DNA of 35,790 nucleotides from Clostridia bacterium (GTDB lineage Bacteria > Bacillota > Clostridia > TANB77 > CAG-508), in contig CAAEVK010000016.1 in NCBI GenBank assembly GCA_900759475.1, forward strand, positions 1 through 35,790. The letters are read 5' to 3'. Under the pieces are notes generated by a model. That model did no database searches, was not told where the DNA came from, and saw only the letters and a program-made list of their open reading frames with translations. Positions within the stretch are counted from its first letter, which is position 1. Each line of letters opens with the position of its first letter. Positions 6,307-14,369 of this stretch are shown here, piece after piece. The translations under genes and the position numbers were made by a program.

Positions 6307-8259
6307 TTAATTTACTTTATTATTTGCTGTATTATTGGTCACTGGCGTATTTACTGTTGCATTCTCTTTGTTATTTGTTGGTGCTGTTGATTTTACTGTT
6401 GTCGCACCTTTCGTCCCTCTTCTTATAATTTTATTCATAGGACTGTAAGTATCTGTAGAAAGAAGCGTTTTTGAAACCACAACACCATTTAATCTACATA
6501 CTTTATACGCTTTGGTTTTACGTCCTTGTGCTCCATATTGTTTTACCTTTTCTATTCCTGCATCTAAAGTTGGATCTTCAATGTATTTTACAGAATATGG
6601 TATATAATTTAAAGTTTCAGTTTCTATTTCTATATCATATTCAACATCTTCTTTTACTCCAAAAATTTTCATTTCAACAATACCATTTTGCACAGTACTC
6701 ATAATCTTAATTGGATATTTTCTTGTATTAACAAATTTAAAGTCAATTGACCCATAAACTACCGTAGCGTCCTTTCCAGCATCTACATAAGAAGTTACAA
6801 ATTGGTGATTGCTTCTTTTAGTAATATCTAAATTTGCTTTTACTGCTACATTATATAATGTTGAAGAAATTTGGCAAATTCCGCCACCTAGTCCATCTAC
6901 TACTTCTCCACCAGAATACATAGCAGCCTCTTTATATCCAGCTGCAATTGTTCGTTCACCTACAACTTTATTATAAGAAAACTCCTCTCCTGGCAAAAGA
7001 ACATATCCATTAATTTTATTAGAAGCTAATTCTAAATTTGTTGTCCTATTTTTAAGTGTAACATCATATTTAGTAGAAAACTTAGAAATTAAATCTGGAA
7101 ATGCCTCTGCTCCTATGTCACGAGTAGTTTTAGCTGGCGTTGTGTACTTTAAAGGTATTTCGTATTCTGATTTATCTTCTTCTAATATTTTTTTTGCTTC
7201 TTCTATAGATATTGCAAAATCCACCCCATCTTCATGAGGATATATAGTAAAAGGCTGTGTTGTATAATAAGCATCTTTTGGTTCTTTATATATTTCTTGG
7301 TAAATTTTATCAATATTTATTTTTTCTGGCTCTTTATCTTCTGTTGGAATTTCTATGGCATTTTTATTTTTCCCATCTAATATTTGATTGATAATTAATT
7401 TTTTTAATTCTTCTATCTTAATTGTTTTTCCAGCTATACCTTCTGTAATAATTAACTTTTCTCCTTCTATATAATAACTGGTTTCCTTTATAGCTCCTGG
7501 TATTTTATTAGACATGTCTTCACACATTTGTGTTAAGGTTTTATCATTATAAGAAAAATCTATTTCTATATCTTTCCCAAATAACATAGCAAATAATATT
7601 TCATAATTATTTTGAATAATATTCCCATTTTTTCCAAAGCTATAGGCTTTTTCTATTGCTTCATCTATACAATAATTTGCTTCTATTTGAGATGGACTAA
7701 TAGATGTTTCATATTCTCCATTTTTTAAAATAATTTGCATACCTAATTCTTGTTTAATAAGCTCTTCTATTTCTAATTTTGCATCTTCTCTTGAAAGTCC
7801 TACTAATTCTATTCCTTTAATTTTAATACCATCTATTATTTTATCATTCATTAAATTAACTAAAGCAAACACAGTTGAAATAAACGCAATAATTAATATT
7901 GTTATAGTAATTACTACAACTGCAATTGCTGTTTTTACCTGTTTTTTATTTTTTTTCTCTTGTACAATTTTATAAGTGCTTCCTTCCTCATTATCTTTCT
8001 CAGTACTATTATCTTCTGTTTCTTCTTTTAGCTCATTTTTTTTAGTAATTTCAACTTTTTCTTCTTTTAGTTCATTTTCTTCACTAATTTCTACTTGTTC
8101 TGTTTTTTGCTCATCTGTTTTATTTATTTCTACTTTTTCTTCTATCTCATTTTTTTTACTAATTTCTAGTACTTCCTCTTTAGAAACATCGTTTTCTGTT
8201 TCTAAACTGTTGTTCTCACTTGTTACCTTTTTTTCTTTTTTCTCTTCTTCTACATCCAT
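6307..8259 (-). CDS. VanW-domain cell-wall-associated membrane protein
   Basis: A 650-residue single-pass membrane protein. Residues 1-108 are cytoplasmic and very rich in Glu/Lys with imperfect repeats of the type EENELKEEKVEI. A transmembrane helix follows at about 110-137, then an extracytoplasmic region with putative peptidoglycan-binding repeats and a VanW domain at about 405-540 (PGEEFSYN, GGGICQISSTLYN). The C-terminus is Asn/Thr-rich. VanW proteins are found near vancomycin resistance genes and in many clostridia, probably acting at peptidoglycan; the reaction is unknown. The ATG at 8259 has AAGGAGT at good spacing, while the longer frame to 8313 lacks a signal. It is a single-gene unit with its own terminator. 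Confidence 0.88.
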   Translation of the reverse strand: MDVEEEKKEKKVTSENNSLETENDVSKEEVLEISKKNEIEEKVEINKTDEQKTEQVEISEENELKEEKVEITKKNELKEETEDNSTEKDNEEGSTYKIVQEKKNKKQVKTAIAVVVITITILIIAFISTVFALVNLMNDKIIDGIKIKGIELVGLSREDAKLEIEELIKQELGMQIILKNGEYETSISPSQIEANYCIDEAIEKAYSFGKNGNIIQNNYEILFAMLFGKDIEIDFSYNDKTLTQMCEDMSNKIPGAIKETSYYIEGEKLIITEGIAGKTIKIEELKKLIINQILDGKNKNAIEIPTEDKEPEKINIDKIYQEIYKEPKDAYYTTQPFTIYPHEDGVDFAISIEEAKKILEEDKSEYEIPLKYTTPAKTTRDIGAEAFPDLISKFSTKYDVTLKNRTTNLELASNKINGYVLLPGEEFSYNKVVGERTIAAGYKEAAMYSGGEVVDGLGGGICQISSTLYNVAVKANLDITKRSNHQFVTSYVDAGKDATVVYGSIDFKFVNTRKYPIKIMSTVQNGIVEMKIFGVKEDVEYDIEIETETLNYIPYSVKYIEDPTLDAGIEKVKQYGAQGRKTKAYKVCRLNGVVVSKTLLSTDTYSPMNKIIRRGTKGATTVKSTAPTNNKENATVNTPVTNNTANNKVN

Positions 8260-8313
8260 ATGTTTACTCCTTACTAAAATTTTTCCTTTAGAAAAACTAC
8301 TATTTAATGACAT

Positions 8314-8356
8314 ATTATCATAAAAAATGTTTTTTTACAACATCTTTTATGATAAT
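8314..8356. repeat. Perfect 12 bp inverted repeat between VanW and XRE genes
   Basis: ATTATCATAAAA (8314-8325) is the exact complement of TTTTATGATAAT (8345-8356), with further pairing (ATGTT/AACAT) inside. It may end the XRE transcript. The core ATCATAA recurs at 8651, 8682 (inverted) and 8707, so it could instead be an operator. Confidence 0.55.
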
Positions 8357-8415
8357 TCGATTTGAAAAAATCTTGATTTTATTATTTCTATTTTACGTAC
8401 TTTATTGTTTATATA

Positions 8416-8613
8416 TTACTTATTAAAGAAAACTTCTGTAACAGAACTTTCTAAACCCATAGCAATTAATTCCATCACTTGCATAGATGGATTTGACCTT
8501 GTACCTTTCTCTAAATGACACAAATAGCCAACCGATATTCCTGTAAGTTCTGATAATCGTTCCAAGGTCATATCCTTATGGTTTCTAATGTTTCTCATAT
8601 TATTTTTGTGCAT
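8416..8613 (-). CDS. Small XRE-family regulator, 65 aa
   Basis: The protein is almost only a helix-turn-helix domain: MTLERLSELTGISVGYLCHL is the HTH core, followed by EKGTRSNPSMQVMELIAMGL, a standard XRE fold, and a short tail (VTEVFFNK). The ATG is preceded by GGAGGTG. It is divergent from the S24-like regulator at 8792, with overlapping promoters in 8,651-8,713. The two resemble the paired repressors of a CI/Cro-type switch, but no phage genes are nearby. Confidence 0.85.
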   Translation of the reverse strand: MHKNNMRNIRNHKDMTLERLSELTGISVGYLCHLEKGTRSNPSMQVMELIAMGLESSVTEVFFNK

Positions 8614-8650
8614 AAGAGCACCTCCTTAATTGTCCTTGTGGCAATAGTTT

Positions 8651-8713
8651 ATCATAAAACAAATTGACAAGTCAATACTTGTTATGATATTTTAATTGAG
8701 AAAAATATCATAA
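8651..8713. promoter_or_regulatory. Back-to-back divergent promoters with ATCATAA operators
   Basis: The palindrome TTGACAAGTCAA (8664-8675) supplies a -35 box to each strand: TTGACA rightward with a weak -10 near 8688, and TTGACT leftward with ATAAAC about 17 bases further on. ATCATAA is at 8651-8657 and 8707-8713, and its complement TTATGAT at 8682-8688. The placement over the promoters suggests cross-regulation by the two XRE proteins. Confidence 0.6.
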
Positions 8714-8791
8714 ATTATTTTTTATTTACTACTAGACAAATTGCATAAAATTGTATATAATGTAGAAAAATATTGCAAAGGAGATTTTTTT

Positions 8792-9358
8792 ATGATAGGT
8801 GATATGATTGCAAAAGTTAGAAAAGAAAAGGGTATGTCAAAAACACAACTTGCTAAATTAACAGATATTAATATTGGGCATTTAACACATATTGAAAAAG
8901 GTGAAAGAAATCCAAGTCATAAAGCACTAAAAAATATTTGTAAAGCATTAGATATTCCTTATCAACAATTAATGTATACATATGACAAAACAATTAACGA
9001 GGAACAAGAAAGTTATCATGTGGTAGAACATATTTCTTACAATAAAGTACTTGCTGTTGATAGTATTAGTGGATTTATTGATTGTCCCTCTAGCATTCCA
9101 AATTCTGCTATTGCGGTAAAATTAAATGATGAAGTTATGAAACCAACTTTTAATAAAGATGCTTATGTTTTTGTAGAATTCAATACTCCTCTTGAAAATA
9201 AAAATATTGGTTTATTCTCTTACAACAATAAAGTTATTGTAAGAAGGTTTATTACCAAAAAAGGAAGCATTATTTTACGAGCTGACAATCCAGAATTTGA
9301 AGACATACTTGTATCAGAAAAAGATACATTCTATATTATTGGAAAAGTTTGTATATAA
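8792..9358 (+). CDS. XRE regulator with degenerate S24 (LexA/CI-like) domain
   Basis: A 188-residue protein: XRE helix-turn-helix at about residues 3-60, linker, and a C-terminal LexA/CI-type S24 fold at about 85-188. The two catalytic residues appear to be lost. The usual (D)SMxPT box reads EVMKPT, putting Val115 in place of the nucleophile Ser, and the usual Lys is Arg151 (VIVRRF). No Ala-Gly cleavage site is evident. It should therefore dimerise but not self-cleave, unlike SOS-inducible repressors. The ATG at 8792 has AAAGGAG; the frame start at 8741 is TTG without a signal. It is divergent from the 65-residue XRE regulator. Confidence 0.8.
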   Translation: MIGDMIAKVRKEKGMSKTQLAKLTDINIGHLTHIEKGERNPSHKALKNICKALDIPYQQLMYTYDKTINEEQESYHVVEHISYNKVLAVDSISGFIDCPSSIPNSAIAVKLNDEVMKPTFNKDAYVFVEFNTPLENKNIGLFSYNNKVIVRRFITKKGSIILRADNPEFEDILVSEKDTFYIIGKVCI

Positions 9359-9419
9359 TTAGTTTTCTATTACTTTTTGACGAAATTTCATAGAAAATAA
9401 AAAAAATTGCAAAAAATAC

Positions 9420-9448
9420 TTGAACAAAATGAATTTTAATACTATAAT
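9420..9448 (+). promoter_or_regulatory. Promoter of the CBM-like gene
   Basis: TTGAAC at 9420-9425, a 17-base spacer, and TATAAT at 9443-9448 form a near-consensus vegetative promoter 35 bases before the start codon. Confidence 0.75.
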
Positions 9449-9483
9449 GTTCATAGCAAAAGATAAATAAGGAGAGTTTTATA

Positions 9484-9942
9484 ATGGAATTATGTAAAAA
9501 TATTTTTTTTAATACAGATAAATTAGTTGAAAATCAAACTGTCAAAATTTCTTATACAGGTGCTTTTTTTCAAGATGGTTCAAAAGATGTATATATTCAT
9601 TATGGTTTTGGATTATTGTGGGAAAATGTAGGAGAAATTAAAATGGAAAAAACAGATTTAGGTTTTCAAGCAGAAATTTCTCTCATTTCTGCTGATTCCC
9701 TTAATTTCTGTTTTAAAAACGAAAATAATCATTGGGATAATAATAATAATTGTAATTATACTTTTCCAATTGAAAAAGTAGGAAATGTAGAACAGGAATT
9801 ATCTTTAATTGTTGCTCCTACACGCAAATTAAGAAAATCTTACATTTGGAGCAAAAAAATAAAATTGGCAATATATAAAATTATTACATATATTCCTAAA
9901 ATTATATCTGGAAATTATAAACGCAAAATAAATAACGAGTAA
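9484..9942 (+). CDS. Carbohydrate-binding (CBM25/26-like) domain protein
   Basis: A 152-residue protein with no signal peptide. Residues about 17-100 resemble starch/glycan-binding modules of the CBM25/26 type: YIHYGFGLLW, then FCFKNENNHWDNNNNCNY, the aromatic and Asn-rich signature of the ligand face. The C-terminal 35 residues are basic and moderately hydrophobic. It is probably cytoplasmic and may bind a storage polysaccharide such as glycogen; this is inference. GGAGAG precedes the ATG. It has its own promoter and a perfect terminator, so it is a single-gene unit. Confidence 0.7.
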   Translation: MELCKNIFFNTDKLVENQTVKISYTGAFFQDGSKDVYIHYGFGLLWENVGEIKMEKTDLGFQAEISLISADSLNFCFKNENNHWDNNNNCNYTFPIEKVGNVEQELSLIVAPTRKLRKSYIWSKKIKLAIYKIITYIPKIISGNYKRKINNE

Positions 9943-9979
9943 AAAATAAACCATCAACTTAAGTTGATGGTTTATTTTT
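9942..9979. terminator. Perfectly palindromic bidirectional terminator
   Basis: Bases 9942-9960 are the exact reverse complement of 9961-9979 (19 bp arms, no spacer), with A and T runs at the outside. It ends the CBM gene on the plus strand and can also stop the tRNA transcript coming from the right. Confidence 0.85.
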
Positions 9980-9992
9980 CCTATACAAGAGC

Positions 9993-10056
9993 AAAAGTAG
10001 CTTCGCCACATGTACACGATTTTTCGCATCGATGTAGCTCAAGGAAACCTAACCTT
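9993..10056. repeat. Dispersed REP-like hairpin element, copy A
   Basis: The 24-base core at 9993-10016 matches 25712-25735 at 23 of 24 positions. It contains the short GC-stemmed TTCG hairpin motif GCTTCGCCACATGTACA, followed by a second small hairpin (CGAT...ATCG) and a third (CAAGG...CCTTG at 10039-10056). Confidence 0.55.
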
Positions 10057-10141
10057 GCTGTATAAAAAAATTGAAATAGACCATTTAATATAACGTTCTA
10101 CTTCAATTAAAAATATTTTGATATTAAATTAATACCAACTA

Positions 10142-10217
<76 letters not shown>

Positions 10218-10226
10218 ATATTAAAT

Positions 10227-10301
10227 TGGTGACCCCGACGGGAATCGAACCCATGTCTCCGCCGTGAAAGGGCGATGTCTTAACCGCTTGACCACGGGGC
10301 C
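10227..10301 (-). tRNA. tRNA-Glu (TTC)
   Basis: A 75-base cloverleaf with acceptor GGCCCCG/CGGGGTC (one G-T), anticodon loop CTTTCAC (TTC), discriminator A and encoded CCA. It is 9 bases from tRNA-Thr and in the same operon. Confidence 0.95.
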
Positions 10302-10333
10302 TTTTAAAAAAATACTTTTATAAAAAGTATTTT

Positions 10334-10409
10334 TGGTGAGCCATCCGCGACTCGAACGCGGGACAACTTGATTAAAAGTCAAGTGCTCTACCACCTGAGC
10401 TAATGGCCC
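10334..10409 (-). tRNA. tRNA-Lys (TTT)
   Basis: A 76-base cloverleaf with acceptor GGGCCAT/ATGGCTC, anticodon loop CTTTTAA (TTT), T stem CCGCG/CGCGG, discriminator A and encoded CCA. It is the first gene of the tRNA operon. A small AT-rich hairpin (about 10309-10332) separates it from tRNA-Glu. Confidence 0.95.
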
Positions 10410-10434
10410 AAAAACAATTCTCCAAAAAAAGAAT

Positions 10435-10498
10435 TATATAAGCAACTGTTTATTTACAGTTGCTTATATATATTACAATATTTTTTCTAATATGTCAA
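10435..10498 (-). promoter_or_regulatory. tRNA operon promoter with a hairpin at the transcript start
   Basis: On the minus strand TTGACA (10493-10498), a 17-base spacer and TAATAT (10470-10475) form a strong promoter. Transcription would start at a hairpin whose arms AGCAACTG and CAGTTGCT (within 10435-10468) pair perfectly, followed after a few bases by a T run and then tRNA-Lys. Confidence 0.8.
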
Positions 10499-10582
10499 TA
10501 CATTTTTTGAAATTTGTCAAATTCTATTGTATGTTAGTCAATGATGTGAAACAAAATTCTATATTAAATTAGAATTTAATTA

Positions 10583-10612
10583 TTGATTTATATAAATAAA
10601 CTATTGTATAAT
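10583..10612 (+). promoter_or_regulatory. Promoter of the ttcA-like gene
   Basis: TTGATT at 10583-10588 and TATAAT at 10607-10612, 18 bases apart, lie 38 bases before the start codon. Confidence 0.65.
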
Positions 10613-10650
10613 TTTTATATTAAATTTAAAAATTGCTTTTTGGAGGGAAT

Positions 10651-11376
10651 ATGCAACGTATATTAAGTAGTTTACGCAAAGCTGTTGAAGAATATTCTAT
10701 GATTGAAGATGGTGACAAAATTGCAATTGGTGTTTCTGGAGGAAAAGATTCACTTACTCTTCTTCTAGCTTTAAAAAATTTACAAATATTTTATCCTAAA
10801 AAATTTGAAATACTAGCCATTACCATTGACTCTGGATTTGATAATTTTGATTGCTCTTATATTCAAAATTTATGTACTACAAATAACATTCCTTTTTTTA
10901 TAGAAAAAAGTTATATTAAACAAATTGTTTTTGATGAAAGGAAAGAAAAAAATCCTTGTTCTTTATGTGCTAATTTAAGACGTGGTATTTTAAATACAAC
11001 TGCTATTAGAGAAGGTTGTAATAAAATTGCTCTTGGTCACAATATGGACGATTTAATAGAAACCTTTTTTTTAAATTTACTTTATGGTGGTAGAATTCAT
11101 ACATTTTCTCCTGTTAGTTTCCAAGATAGAAGCGGTATTACTGTTATAAGACCTCTTTTATTTACAGAAGAAAAAGATATTATTCGTTTTATCAAAAAAG
11201 AAAATATTGTTCCTATGCATAAGTGTTGCCCTATGGATGGACATTCTAAAAGAGAAAATATGAAAATCTTAATTTCTACTTTTAAAAATGATATCCCTAA
11301 TATTAAAGCAAATTTATTTGGTGCCATTAAAAGAAGTGGTATAAAGGGATGGAATAATCCTAAAAACACGCCATAA
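10651..11376 (+). CDS. ttcA: TtcA-family tRNA thiolase (PP-loop ATPase)
   Basis: A 241-residue PP-loop ATP pyrophosphatase. The P-loop is SGGKDS at residues 29-34, CSLC is at 103-106, GHNMDD follows at about 129, and Cys192-Cys193 (KCCPMDG) complete the usual three-cysteine iron-sulfur site of TtcA. TtcA makes 2-thiocytidine at position 32 of certain tRNAs using ATP and sulfide; related family members thiolate other positions, so the exact target is inferred. The ATG at 10651 has TGGAGGG upstream; the frame start at 10633 is an unsupported TTG. It sits divergently beside a tRNA operon. A 17 bp hairpin (11353-11369 with 11379-11395) overlaps its 3' end. Confidence 0.82.
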   Translation: MQRILSSLRKAVEEYSMIEDGDKIAIGVSGGKDSLTLLLALKNLQIFYPKKFEILAITIDSGFDNFDCSYIQNLCTTNNIPFFIEKSYIKQIVFDERKEKNPCSLCANLRRGILNTTAIREGCNKIALGHNMDDLIETFFLNLLYGGRIHTFSPVSFQDRSGITVIRPLLFTEEKDIIRFIKKENIVPMHKCCPMDGHSKRENMKILISTFKNDIPNIKANLFGAIKRSGIKGWNNPKNTP

Positions 11377-11395
11377 TTGTGTTTTTAGGATTATT
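11353..11395. terminator. Bidirectional terminator between ttcA-like gene and pcrA
   Basis: A perfect 17 bp stem joins 11353-11369 and 11379-11395 with a 9-base loop containing the ttcA stop codon. The genes on both sides converge here. Confidence 0.75.
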
Positions 11396-11417
11396 ATGTG
11401 TTTTATGTATTAAATTT

Positions 11418-13709
11418 TTACTCTATAATTTCTAAACCTGCAAATTTTGCCATTAGCCTTTTATGCCCTACTTTATCAAATTCAATATCTACTTTTATAT
11501 CATTTCCTTCTGCCTCTAAAGAATTAATAGTTCCTTCTCCAAATTTTTTATGGTATACACGTTGTCCTTCTTTATATTGAGATAAATCCATATTTTCTTC
11601 TTTCTTATTAATTGCATTTAAAAAACTTTCTGCTGTTCTAAATGCAAATCCTGTGCTAGTACTAGCCGCTACATAGCCAGATGCATTATCGTGAATTTTA
11701 TATGTTTTTACTGGTTTTGTTTGAACGCCATATCCCCATTTGTATGATAAATCCGTAAATTTTTCTTCTTTTTGATTAAAGGCTTCTTCATATCCCATTA
11801 ATAATTCTTGTGGTATTTCTTTCAAAAACCTTGATACTGGATTACATGAAGTAGCGCCAAACATAGTTCTTTGTTTTGCACAAGTTAAATACAAGTAATT
11901 TTTAGCTCTTGTTATTCCAACATAGCATAGTCTTCTTTCTTCTTCCAACTCTTTTGGCTCACCAATAGAACGATAACTTGGAAAAATCCCTTCTTCCATT
12001 CCAACTAAAAACACAGCTGGAAATTCAAGTCCCTTTGCACTATGTAATGTCATTAAAGTTACAGATTCCTCACTTTCTTCCATTTCGTCAATATCGCTAG
12101 ATAATGTAATACTTTCCAAAAATTCCGCTAATGAATTATCTGCATATTCTTCTTCAAATTCCATTGTTACTGTTAAAAATTCTTCTAAGTTTTCTATTCT
12201 ATTTTCTGCTTCTATCGTATTTTCTAGTTCTAGTGCTTTTTTATATCCTGTTTTATTTAAAATATTTTTTACTAGTTCCGAAATGGTCATTTTTTCTTTG
12301 TTTACTGAAAATTCCTCTATTGTTTCAACAAATTCTTTAGAATTAGCAAACACTCTATTTAATCCAAATTCATTTGCTCTTTTTATTACTTCAAACATAG
12401 ATATCCCATTTTTGTTTCCAATTTCTTCTATTTGCTCTAAGCTGTTTTTTCCAATTCCTCTTTTTGGTTCATTAATAACTCTTATTAAACTTAAATTGTC
12501 TGTATGATTATAAACTAATCTTAAATATGCAATAATATCTTTAATTTCTTTTCTTTCGTAAAACTTTAGACCACCTACAATTTTATAAGGAATATCTTCT
12601 CTCCTTAAAATATCTTCTATAGCTCTTGATTGTGTATTCATTCTATATAAAACTGTGAAATCAGAATAGTGATAATATTCCTCTCTTTTTAATGAATTGA
12701 TTTGGCTTACAATGTAGCTTGCTTCGTCATATTCGTCTTTTCCAACATATACTGTCGGTTTGGCCCCCACTTCATTTTCTGTCCATAATTTTTTGTCATA
12801 TTTTGTCTCATTATTTTTAATAACAGCATTAGCTGCATTCAAAATATTTCCTGTACATCTATAATTTTGTTCTAGTTTTACAATTTTCGTACCTGGAAAA
12901 TCCTTTTCAAAATTTAATATGTTTGCTATATCTGCTCCTCTAAAAGAATAAATTCCTTGGTCATTGTCTCCAACAACTGTAATATTGCCATATTTAGAAG
13001 CAAGCAATGTAACTAATGTGAATTGAGCTTTATTAGTATCTTGGTATTCATCTACTAGCACATATCTAAATTTATTAGAATAATATTCTAAAGTTTCAGA
13101 ATTTTCCATTAATACTTCTATTGTTAAATTGATAATATCGTCAAAATCCACTGCATTATTAGCTTTTAACCTTGCTTGATATAACTTATATACTTCTGCA
13201 ATTCTTTCCTTTCTAAAATCTCCATTTGCTCTTATTGCATAAGTATCTGGCTCTAGCATCTCATTTTTTGCATTGCTAATCTCAGATAAAACACTTTTAT
13301 CTGTAAACATTTTATCATCTAAATTAATTTCTTTTATACATTGTTTAATTAAAGTTTTTTGGTCTGATGTATCAAAAATAACAAAAGAAGAATCATACCC
13401 TATTTTATCTATACATCTTCTTAAAATTCTTACACAAATAGAATGGAAAGTCCCCACCCACATATCATTAATGGCATCTCCCACGAGCTTTTCTATTCTT
13501 TCTTTCATTTCTCTAGCAGCTTTATTGGTAAAAGTAATGGCTAAAATAGACCAAGGTTTTACATTTTTTTCTTGTATTAAATAGGCAATTTTATGAGTTA
13601 ATACTTTTGTTTTACCGCTTCCTGCTCCAGCAATTACCAAACATGGTCCTTCAGTTGCTGTAACCGCTTCTAACTGTTTATTATTTAATCCTTCTAATAA
13701 TTCATGCAT
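11418..13709 (-). CDS. pcrA: UvrD/PcrA-type DNA helicase
   Basis: A 763-residue superfamily 1A 3'-5' DNA helicase. Motifs are in order: Q motif LNNKQLEAV, Walker A AGAGSGKT (about residues 27-34), motif II VDEYQDTN, GDNDQGIYSFRGA, QNYRC, TLHSAKGLEFPAVFLVG and VGITRAKNYLYL. The C-terminal ~60 residues form the Tudor-like domain of PcrA (EGQRVYHKKFGEGTI). It removes RecA and RNA polymerase from DNA and acts in nucleotide excision repair and rolling-circle plasmid replication. ATG at 13709 has AAGGAG upstream. It follows the phosphatase gene after a short gap on the same strand. Confidence 0.95.
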   Translation of the reverse strand: MHELLEGLNNKQLEAVTATEGPCLVIAGAGSGKTKVLTHKIAYLIQEKNVKPWSILAITFTNKAAREMKERIEKLVGDAINDMWVGTFHSICVRILRRCIDKIGYDSSFVIFDTSDQKTLIKQCIKEINLDDKMFTDKSVLSEISNAKNEMLEPDTYAIRANGDFRKERIAEVYKLYQARLKANNAVDFDDIINLTIEVLMENSETLEYYSNKFRYVLVDEYQDTNKAQFTLVTLLASKYGNITVVGDNDQGIYSFRGADIANILNFEKDFPGTKIVKLEQNYRCTGNILNAANAVIKNNETKYDKKLWTENEVGAKPTVYVGKDEYDEASYIVSQINSLKREEYYHYSDFTVLYRMNTQSRAIEDILRREDIPYKIVGGLKFYERKEIKDIIAYLRLVYNHTDNLSLIRVINEPKRGIGKNSLEQIEEIGNKNGISMFEVIKRANEFGLNRVFANSKEFVETIEEFSVNKEKMTISELVKNILNKTGYKKALELENTIEAENRIENLEEFLTVTMEFEEEYADNSLAEFLESITLSSDIDEMEESEESVTLMTLHSAKGLEFPAVFLVGMEEGIFPSYRSIGEPKELEEERRLCYVGITRAKNYLYLTCAKQRTMFGATSCNPVSRFLKEIPQELLMGYEEAFNQKEEKFTDLSYKWGYGVQTKPVKTYKIHDNASGYVAASTSTGFAFRTAESFLNAINKKEENMDLSQYKEGQRVYHKKFGEGTINSLEAEGNDIKVDIEFDKVGHKRLMAKFAGLEIIE

Positions 13710-13762
13710 TTTTCTTTTCTCCTTGTAGAACTTTTGTTTGTATATATTGTATATCTTTTTTT

Positions 13763-14224
13763 CTATTTGTCAACATCATTTTTTAATTTTTTTATTATTT
13801 TATCAATTGCTTGTACAATTTCTGTTGCACATTTTTGATATGTTTCTAAATTATATCCCCAAGGGTCTCCAATATCATAATTGCCATCCCCACTAAACTC
13901 CTTCATAGTATAAACTTTGCCAGATAAATTTGGATATAATTGTAACACCAAATTTTTATGACCTCTTGTAGCACATAAAATAATATCCATCTCTTCTATT
14001 TTTGAGTTTCGAATATTAGTAGCTTTATGGCTACTAATATCCACCCCATATTCACTTGCTGCTTGAATTGCATTATATGTTGCACCATCCCCATCTTCTG
14101 CATAAATACCGCAAGAATAAATAGCTGCCTCTATATTTTCCTCTTGCACTTTTTTTCTCATAATTCCTTCTGCCATTGCACTCCTGCATATATTTCCAGT
14201 ACATATAAACATAATTTTTAACAT
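13763..14224 (-). CDS. Low-molecular-weight protein phosphatase
   Basis: A 153-residue LMW-PTP fold protein. The phosphate-binding loop CTGNICRSA has Cys8 as nucleophile and Arg14, and Asp120 in GDPWGY is the general acid. In the arginine phosphatase YwlE a Thr in this loop (CTGNTCRS) gives phosphoarginine specificity. Here the same place is Ile12, as in tyrosine phosphatases, so I infer phosphotyrosine rather than phosphoarginine activity. The ATG at 14224 has GGAGG; the longer frame to 14275 is unsupported. It lies 53 bases upstream of pcrA. Confidence 0.85.
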   Translation of the reverse strand: MLKIMFICTGNICRSAMAEGIMRKKVQEENIEAAIYSCGIYAEDGDGATYNAIQAASEYGVDISSHKATNIRNSKIEEMDIILCATRGHKNLVLQLYPNLSGKVYTMKEFSGDGNYDIGDPWGYNLETYQKCATEIVQAIDKIIKKLKNDVDK

Positions 14225-14323
14225 ACTTCCTCCAATAGTTATTTTCTTATTTTTTTGCTTTTTCAATTTTAACATATCTTTAATAAAATGAAAACGATAT
14301 TTTTAATTTTTTAGTCACAAAAT

Positions 14324-14361
14324 AATAGTATAGTTACTAAAATAAAAGTAACTATATTATC
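14324..14361 (-). terminator. Terminator of the ZIP transporter gene
   Basis: The stem TATAGTTACT (14329-14338) with AGTAACTATA (14347-14356), extended by weaker pairs, lies just beyond the restored stop codon at 14370. This supports 14370 rather than 14449 as the true gene end. Confidence 0.6.
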
Positions 14362-14369
14362 AATTTTTT

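Noticed and set aside
7976..8323. Plus-strand Ser/Phe-rich ORF
   Set aside because: Antisense shadow of the Glu/Lys-rich N-terminus of the VanW protein, whose GAA/AAA codons read as TTC/TTT on the other strand.
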